DNA of 10,623 nt. It comes from Nanobdellota archaeon (lineage in GTDB: Archaea > Nanobdellota > Nanobdellia > Pacearchaeales > GW2011-AR1). A model generated the notes under the pieces. It ran no database searches. It saw nothing but the letters and a program-made list of their open reading frames with translations, and had not been told where the DNA came from. Shown in pieces: positions 6,044 through 10,623 of the stretch (position 1 is its first letter; the number at the start of each line of letters is the position of its first letter). Made by a program: the position numbers and the translations under genes. The stretch covers positions 1 through 10,623 of the forward strand of contig JAUYDD010000021.1 of NCBI GenBank assembly GCA_030704765.1, in the 5' to 3' direction.

Positions 6044-9000
6044 TCAGGCTGCTAAAGAATTTATAATTCCATTCAGTCCGTTCTTTATTTCTTCATATTG
6101 TGGAGAATATCTATTATAATACCAATTATATTCTATTTGTATTTTGTCAATAGCTTGCAATGCCTTATTCAATATAACTGGGCGCTTAGGCTGAATAGCT
6201 TCTCTTTGTGGTACTGACCATGCAGCTACAAGTGAAATTGCCCTATGAACAACTGCATTTAGATATCTTAATCTATTTGTATTTGGTTGAGCTGAATTAT
6301 GTTCTTCAAAAGCCCAATTATAAGACCCAAGATATTTATCCTTTTCCTTATCACTTATGCCCTCTCCATAATCCATTAAATTTACCAAATCAAACTCTGC
6401 TGGCACTAATTCATCCTTTCCAAAGTCTATAGCAATTATATTTCCATTAGGAGTAACAATCCAATTTTCTGGATGAGCATCTTTATTAAGAACCAATGTT
6501 GCCCCTCTAAAACTATCAATAATAGGTGAATAATTATCTAAAATTTTGTCTTTTGTTGATGTATCAATCTTACCTTGTTTTGCTAAATCTTCTAATTTTC
6601 CCTTTATTTTCTGATAATAATCTTCAACTTTTTTACCATCTGTAGGAACATTTGCGTGGATGAAAGCCAGATAATCTACAACCTTTATCAAAACTTCGGA
6701 TTTTTCTTCCTCACTTCTTTCTTCATCTTTAAGAAAATCATCCAAGGTAATTCCATGTTTCCTTGTCATAGCATAATAACTTCCCGATAATTTTGCATCA
6801 CTATCTACATGATCAATAATATCAAGAGGTTTTGGGGTAAGATATCCTTTGTCAGGTAATTTATCTTTTAAAGAATTTCTAAGATATTCAGTAACACCCA
6901 TTTCAACATCTAGACTTCTACGATTTCCATGTTTCAAGATAAAAGTATCTTCTAAAAGACCATGATTATCTATAGATTCACATACAAAATTAGCACTCTC
7001 TGAAAGCCGCTTTACTGCCCACTCTTTATTTATAGTATAAATTTTAAGTGCCTCTTTAATATATTCTTGGGAGGTTTTTAAATTAAATTCAGATAAATTA
7101 TTTACAGATACTCCAAGTATTTGTCCTTCTTCAATATCTTTAGCAAGATAATACAATAAAACAAAAGGATATACAAAATATCCCTGATTTTCCCTATTTC
7201 TATCAACACCTTCTTCTAAACTTTGTTTTATCTCTCTAATTCTCTTGCCAATTCTTTCTCTACTAAATCCCTCTTTGGATTCAATATTTAATAAGTCTAA
7301 AAGAGCATTTCCTTTTTTACTTCTATTTTCTGAATAATTGTCTCCAGTTTTAGCAGATTGATCCCAATATCTTACAGCCTCTCCTAAGTGCCTTTTTTTA
7401 ATCGTTTCTTCAGAAGAGATTTCCGCCAATTTATAATGACTTGATGCTATAGAACCATATACTTCATGGTTCACTGGTTTTTTTTGCCCATCTAATAAAT
7501 CTTTTGCATCTTTATTATTTTGTATAGAATGCTCATATAAACTTTTTTTCCTATTTAAATCATTATTAACTAAATTAGCAAGCCTAAATTGACATTCTGC
7601 CAATCTTTTATAATCTTTATACAAATCTTCCGGTTGTTCTTTTACTCTCTCTTCTAAAGCAGTTTTTAATTTTTTTTCAGCATCTTCAAGTTTTTCCCTA
7701 ATTTCCGCTCCACTATATCTTTTTAACCAATTATTTAATTTAGCTAAATCTACAATGCACATTCCTTGATAGCTTTTATTTCCAGGACTATCATCTCTTG
7801 CAAGAGCACTTTTTTTAAAAGCATCTAAAGCGCTTTCTAGGATAATAAACTGAATTTCTTTTGCTAGTTGAGGATTTTTATCTTCCAAAGCAATAATTTT
7901 CCTTAATCCACCATTATATCTACTAAAAGTTCCTTCTTCTGAATAATTAGATTTACTCTTCTGGTCTAAAACCCTCTGAATTTTTTCTTTTATTTTTTCA
8001 GAAGTCATTCCAGGAACTTTCCCATTACCTATTTCTTCAATCAAAGTTTGCAAATTATAATACTCCCTCCCTATAGCTTGATAATTAAAACTATCTTCAT
8101 TTTCTAAATCCCTGCTTATCTCTTGGCATGTAATTCCCAATACTAAATTTTCCAAACTTTCTTCTTTTGTGGATATTAAATTTTTTGAACCAACATTAAA
8201 AGCAATAGAAAAACCCTGCCCCAAATAGCTATATAATACCTTTGTATTTCCCCTAATTATTCCAGGATTAATAAATTCCAGAGAAGATCTTATCAAACTT
8301 AAACCTTTCTTGTAATCTTCTTCTCTATTAGAATTCTCATCAAATAGAGCTCTATTTAAATAAAAAAAACCCAAAATACTATCTGTTTTAAAATTTGGTT
8401 TTCCTTTTCTTAATTTTTCTATAACTTCAATTCCTCTATCAATTTTAGGTTTCTTATTTGTGTTATCAATCTTCAAATTTGAATAAAATTTACAAATTTT
8501 AGCAAGTTTATAAAGTGCTTCTATTGAACTATCTTTTTCTACTTGCATTATAGAATCAGAATAAGCTCGTTCTAAATATTCTTTCCTTTTTTTAGGATTT
8601 TTTTCTAATTGAGCTAAATCAAGGTAAGCTTCTGATCTCCTACCAATAAATTCTACAACTCTTTCATCAGGATATTTTTTCATCAACCCTAATGCCCTAT
8701 CAAGACACTTTTTTCTAAGTTTAATATTCCGGCTACCTTTCTCAAATTCCATATAAGAGTCTTCTACTCTGGCTACTATTTTTTTAATCTGAGAAATCGC
8801 ATTCATATTACGAAGAGACTTCCTTCCCAAATAGATAGTTTTTCTAAGAAAATAACGAAGAATTAAATGATCTGTCCCATTAGCTCTTAACTCTCTGAAC
8901 TTATAAAAATACAATTTAGCATATAAATCTTCAATATCTCCCTCATCCCATTCTTTATCCTCCTCCTCAGCTTCTCTTAATTTTCTCGGAAAATCAGGAT

Positions 9001-9064
9001 CATCTAAGTCAATTGATTCTAATGCTCTTTCAAGTGAAGTTTTCCTGAATTTTATTTCATTCAT
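6044..9064 (-). CDS. TPR-like repeat protein fused to a C-terminal APH/choline-kinase-like domain
   Basis: This 1006-residue protein has two parts. Residues about 75-650 are successive helical pairs typical of TPR-like scaffolds (for example EAYLDLAQLEKNPKKRKEYL, and SSHYKLAEISSEETIKKRHL further on). Residues about 700-990 form a kinase fold: a candidate ATP lysine K711 (FILKHG), a candidate helix-C Glu721, a hinge near 764-771 (YAMTRKHG), a catalytic loop LVLNKDAHPENW with D862 and N867, and a metal-binding IDFG with D880. This resembles the aminoglycoside phosphotransferase/choline kinase superfamily, whose usual loop is HGDxHxxN; here the His is Asn860. The kinase looks complete and probably active, but its substrate is unknown. 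There is no signal peptide or membrane segment. The ATG follows an in-frame TGA by three codons, so translation cannot start upstream in this frame. Confidence 0.85.
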   Translation of the reverse strand: MNEIKFRKTSLERALESIDLDDPDFPRKLREAEEEDKEWDEGDIEDLYAKLYFYKFRELRANGTDHLILRYFLRKTIYLGRKSLRNMNAISQIKKIVARVEDSYMEFEKGSRNIKLRKKCLDRALGLMKKYPDERVVEFIGRRSEAYLDLAQLEKNPKKRKEYLERAYSDSIMQVEKDSSIEALYKLAKICKFYSNLKIDNTNKKPKIDRGIEVIEKLRKGKPNFKTDSILGFFYLNRALFDENSNREEDYKKGLSLIRSSLEFINPGIIRGNTKVLYSYLGQGFSIAFNVGSKNLISTKEESLENLVLGITCQEISRDLENEDSFNYQAIGREYYNLQTLIEEIGNGKVPGMTSEKIKEKIQRVLDQKSKSNYSEEGTFSRYNGGLRKIIALEDKNPQLAKEIQFIILESALDAFKKSALARDDSPGNKSYQGMCIVDLAKLNNWLKRYSGAEIREKLEDAEKKLKTALEERVKEQPEDLYKDYKRLAECQFRLANLVNNDLNRKKSLYEHSIQNNKDAKDLLDGQKKPVNHEVYGSIASSHYKLAEISSEETIKKRHLGEAVRYWDQSAKTGDNYSENRSKKGNALLDLLNIESKEGFSRERIGKRIREIKQSLEEGVDRNRENQGYFVYPFVLLYYLAKDIEEGQILGVSVNNLSEFNLKTSQEYIKEALKIYTINKEWAVKRLSESANFVCESIDNHGLLEDTFILKHGNRRSLDVEMGVTEYLRNSLKDKLPDKGYLTPKPLDIIDHVDSDAKLSGSYYAMTRKHGITLDDFLKDEERSEEEKSEVLIKVVDYLAFIHANVPTDGKKVEDYYQKIKGKLEDLAKQGKIDTSTKDKILDNYSPIIDSFRGATLVLNKDAHPENWIVTPNGNIIAIDFGKDELVPAEFDLVNLMDYGEGISDKEKDKYLGSYNWAFEEHNSAQPNTNRLRYLNAVVHRAISLVAAWSVPQREAIQPKRPVILNKALQAIDKIQIEYNWYYNRYSPQYEEIKNGLNGIINSLAA

Positions 9065-9090
9065 TTCAATCTTTCAAGAACTCTCTTCCC

Positions 9091-9168
9091 CTAAGGTAAA
9101 AGTCTTAGGATTATATGACTTAAAAACTTTTCTTTCTTTAATCTTTTTTCCAACTCACTTTCATTCAT
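9091..9168 (-). CDS. Possible small protein of 25 residues upstream of the TPR-kinase gene
   Basis: The frame starts at ATG 9168, reads MNESELEKRLKKEKFLSHII and five more residues, and stops at TAG 9091. It is a charged amphipathic helix followed by a hydrophobic tail. Support is the leader motif shared with the CFI-box gene, ending 17 bases before this ATG. One added T in the TTTTT run near codons 15-16 would switch to a frame reading KSYNPKTFTLGEESS, ending in TGA at 9074-9076, ten bases before the TPR-kinase start. The present form may therefore be shortened by a frameshift or a base-call error. A frame this short can arise by chance. Confidence 0.25.
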   Translation of the reverse strand: MNESELEKRLKKEKFLSHIILRLLP

Positions 9169-9179
9169 GTTTTAACATC

Positions 9180-9202
9180 CCCTAAACTCTATTTCATTTT
9201 TC
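9180..9202 (-). promoter_or_regulatory. Leader motif, copy 2 (matches 4406-4428)
   Basis: On the minus strand this reads GAAAAATGAAATAGAGT followed by TTAGGG. The 17-mer at 9186-9202 is exactly that found before the CFI-box gene. It sits 17 bases before the ATG of the small open frame and about 120 bases before the TPR-kinase ATG. A related TTAGGGGA occurs again about 20 bases before the TPR-kinase start (9085-9095). It could be an operator, an RNA-binding site or a translational leader. Confidence 0.35.
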
Positions 9203-9218
9203 CTAATAATGTTCAGGA

Positions 9219-9317
9219 GTTATTTCAATTATAGGAAATAACATTAATTTTCGGAATTTTTTATGTTATTTCCTAATAATCAAATAACTAATGACTTACG
9301 ATTATTAAAGTTATTTG
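9219..9317. repeat. Cluster of alternating inverted repeats built on GTTATTTC
   Basis: GTTATTTC or its 7-base core occurs in alternating orientation five times: plus at 9219-9226, minus at 9235-9242, plus at 9265-9272, minus at 9282-9288, plus at 9310-9316. Neighbouring copies can pair. A perfect 13-bp inverted repeat joins 9232-9244 to 9263-9275 across an 18-base loop, 9219-9226 can pair with 9235-9242, and 9281-9289 pairs perfectly with 9309-9317 across the stop codon of the ChaN-like gene. TCCTAATAAT is also directly repeated at 9201 and 9271. The stems are mutually exclusive, which suits a transcript-end structure, an RNA-processing site or cooperative protein binding. Confidence 0.55.
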
Positions 9318-9983
9318 ATATAATGAAAATTGTTTGTCAGGATGACCCTTGTTCCATATTGCGATATTGTCTTTTGTAGAAGCTCTAGACTTTCCTGTAT
9401 TTAATGGATAAATTCTTCCAAAGGATTCTCTTCCACCCCATGAATGAGCACCCCCATAAACACAGACTATCAAAGGTTTTTCTTGTTTTGCAATAATTCT
9501 TAAAAGAATATCTTCTCTATCTTCAAAGATCATTTCTTCTAATTCTTTATCTTTTTTACCTTTTTTTAAATGGTCTAAAGCCCATGAACCTTGAATATTT
9601 CCTCTAAGACTTTCAGCTCCAATAATTTTAATTCCATGTTCAAAAGCAGCTTTTTCTACTCCATCATATTTAAATCTTTCTTTCTTTTGTTTATTATATT
9701 CAATATCTTCTTTAATAGCTTCAGGTAATTTATTTTTCTTTTGAACAAGTTCTTCTTTTAATTTAGCAAGATATTTATTTGAACAATCTTTATCATTAGG
9801 ATAAGATATCTCTGCTTCAATAGCAAACAAAACACTTTTATCTCCTTCTTGTATTTTCTTTTCTAATTCACTTATTTCTTCTTTTAATTTCGCTTCACTG
9901 GATATATATGTTTCTTCATCTATTTTATCTAATAAATTATCTATTCTAAAATCATTTTTAAGTTCTTCTAATTCAGGGGACAC
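9288..9983 (-). CDS. C-terminal part of a ChaN/TraB/TIKI-like protein (downstream of a frameshift)
   Basis: The longest frame with its own start begins at GTG 9983 and is 231 residues, but the frame stays open back to 10082 and clearly continues the protein encoded upstream: 32 more codons read AKEEVAFVQFDIYRILSYLH and onward to LKEVYSEA. Those residues resemble the 'Q..IL..L....V..E' part of the ChaN/TraB/TIKI (EreA-like) superfamily, known for putative metal-dependent peptidase or haem-binding members. The end has the matching features: EKAAFEHGIKIIGAES, then EDREDILLRII, then the strand-loop IVCVYGGAHSWGG with a candidate catalytic or metal His. A charged coiled-coil-like insert (about residues 30-105 of the GTG product) separates them. 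GTG is probably an internal Val codon rather than a true start. The family assignment is from motif order only. Confidence 0.6.
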   Translation of the reverse strand: MSPELEELKNDFRIDNLLDKIDEETYISSEAKLKEEISELEKKIQEGDKSVLFAIEAEISYPNDKDCSNKYLAKLKEELVQKKNKLPEAIKEDIEYNKQKKERFKYDGVEKAAFEHGIKIIGAESLRGNIQGSWALDHLKKGKKDKELEEMIFEDREDILLRIIAKQEKPLIVCVYGGAHSWGGRESFGRIYPLNTGKSRASTKDNIAIWNKGHPDKQFSLYQITLIIVSH

Positions 9984-10003
9984 TGCTTCAGAATAAACTT
10001 CTT

Positions 10004-10435
10004 TTAATCCATTATTTTCATGTAAATAAGATAAAATCCTATAAATATCAAATTGAACAAAAGCAACTTCTTCTTTAGCTTCTTATCAATATTCTCTGCA
10101 AGGTGTTTCTGCCTCAGATGTACAAGACAGTATTTAGCATCAGGTGTTAGATATTTGTCAATCTTTTTAGCACCTGGAGTCTCATCTGGAAAATCTAATA
10201 AAGCCCTGTTTGCTCCATCAGCAGATTCTACATCAAAATTCCTTGGAGCAACAATATGATATTGCTGATTATATGCATATTCATTTTTCCAAGAGTTATA
10301 TCTTGATACTCCACATAAACTCACTAGACCAATTAGACCACTAGCAACAACCCCTAAAACTCCTAATAATTTTCCAGACTGTTTTCTTCTGAATATTTCA
10401 GGCAAGATTTCTTCATCTAAGTCTTTAAATTCCAT
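10004..10435 (-). CDS. N-terminal part of a membrane-anchored ChaN/TraB/TIKI-like protein (frameshifted)
   Basis: This 143-residue frame starts at ATG 10435. Residues 1-20 are charged, 21-43 form one transmembrane helix (KLLGVLGVVASGLIGLVSLC), and 44-119 are a non-cytoplasmic or cytoplasmic domain ending in KYCLVHLRQKHLAENIDKK. The strand plus two His residues (VHLRQKH, 105-111) sits where ChaN-like proteins have their 'GExH' motif. After residue 119-120 the frame becomes KKKLLLFNLIFIGFYLIYMK, a Leu/Ile/Lys-rich tail that looks like out-of-frame translation, while the -1 frame carries on the family signature. So this and the following frame are one gene of about 382 residues (9288-10435) broken by one base. 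It may be a pseudogene, an assembly error or true frameshifting. The start is fixed by a well-placed TATA box. Confidence 0.65.
   Translation of the reverse strand: MEFKDLDEEILPEIFRRKQSGKLLGVLGVVASGLIGLVSLCGVSRYNSWKNEYAYNQQYHIVAPRNFDVESADGANRALLDFPDETPGAKKIDKYLTPDAKYCLVHLRQKHLAENIDKKLKKKLLLFNLIFIGFYLIYMKIMD
10066..10082 (-). other. Frameshift zone joining the two ChaN-like reading frames
   Basis: The downstream frame is first open after a TAA at 10083-10085, and the upstream frame reads AAG CTA AAG AAG AAG over the same bases, so the shift must lie just below 10083. Re-reading one base (-1) at either AAG restores a continuous protein. The A-AAG context can slip weakly, but there is no strong X-XXY-YYZ heptamer and I see no stable stem just downstream. 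The A/G-run context equally allows a mutation or sequencing error. Confidence 0.6.
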
Positions 10436-10459
10436 TTTAAATCAGGAATAAAGAATATG

Positions 10460-10474
10460 GTATATAAATTTTAC
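10460..10474 (-). promoter_or_regulatory. Archaeal promoter (BRE + TATA) for the ChaN-like gene
   Basis: On the minus strand AGTAAAA (BRE-like) runs into the TATA box TTTATATA (about 10461-10468). The expected start site, 26-27 bases downstream, is at about 10438, only about three bases before the ATG at 10435. The mRNA should therefore be leaderless, and no ribosome-binding site is seen. This supports 10435 as the true start. Confidence 0.6.
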
Positions 10475-10623
10475 TGATATAAAGATAATGGGACAGAAAT
10501 GTCCTATTAGAATAAATAAAATAAATCATGCCAAATGCATCGGCAGAATAAAGCAGTATCAATTCTATCCCATCTTCTTTGCGATACTTTCCAACCCAAG
10601 ACTTTCTTATCCTGAGCCCATCC
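10475..10623. other. Right-edge stretch without an assignable gene; imperfect inverted repeat
   Basis: The segment 10481-10498 matches the reverse complement of 10563-10580 at 15 of 18 positions, with a small perfect hairpin (GGACA-GAAA-TGTCC, 10491-10504) at its inner edge. Two minus-strand frames are open at the right edge. One stops at TAA 10507 (ending CIWHDLFYLF). The other runs to 10439, starting DGLRIRKSWVGKYRKEDGIE. The second reads more like protein at first, but its end overlaps the promoter at 10460. Either could be the tail of a gene cut by the window; I cannot name a family. Confidence 0.3.

Noticed and set aside
6208..6432. Plus-strand open frame of 74 codons.
   Set aside because: It is antisense to the kinase domain, with no leader or homology that I recognise.
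10053..10259. Plus-strand open frame of 68 codons.
   Set aside because: It is antisense to the ChaN-like gene. The minus strand carries the membrane segment, the motif and a well-placed promoter.
10439..10623. Right-edge frame as a transposase tail.
   Set aside because: DGLRIRKSWVGKYRKEDGIE vaguely suggested a transposase, but no catalytic motif is visible, another frame is equally open and the frame overlaps a promoter, so no family is claimed.

Overview
This AT-rich window (low GC by eye) looks archaeal and most likely comes from a small-genome DPANN lineage such as Woesearchaeota or Pacearchaeota. The lineage is an inference. It rests on BRE/TATA-type promoters placed for short or absent leaders, an archaeal-style AbrB-PhoU fusion protein, and a secreted PKD/Cys-rich surface protein of a kind common in those groups. 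Stop codons read as the standard code: TAA, TAG and TGA are all used.

Left part (1-4838, minus strand): a probable three-gene operon read right to left. It has a 131-residue protein I do not recognise, a 179-residue protein with a Ser/Gly-rich linker and a CFI-box-like C-terminal domain, and, after a single intervening base, a very large secreted modular protein. The surface protein has a signal peptide, an FN3-like domain, a Cys-rich region, four PKD domains, a carboxypeptidase-regulatory-like beta domain, and the start of a GLUG-type repeat where it runs off the left edge. Two of its PKD domains form a unit that has been duplicated in tandem with an exact 558-bp period.

Middle (4839-6041): a divergent promoter region with clear archaeal promoter elements on both strands. 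A compact, apparently structured RNA element (about 4981-5080) begins where the plus-strand promoter should start transcription. A plus-strand gene for an AbrB-PhoU type regulator follows.

Right part (6044-10435, minus strand): a 1006-residue protein made of TPR-like helical repeats plus a C-terminal aminoglycoside/choline-kinase-like domain, converging on the PhoU gene with two bases between the stop codons. Upstream of it lie a possible 25-codon small gene, a dense set of alternating inverted repeats (9219-9317), and a membrane-anchored protein resembling the ChaN/TraB/TIKI superfamily. That gene is split into two reading frames by a one-base shift near 10066-10082. Its promoter predicts an almost leaderless transcript. 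The last 180 bases hold no gene I can assign, only an imperfect inverted repeat and two short open frames at the edge.

No CRISPR array, transposase, tRNA or rRNA is evident. The least explained parts are the RNA-like element at 4981-5080, the kinase-TPR fusion, the shared leader motif in front of two minus-strand genes, and the repeat cluster at 9219-9317.
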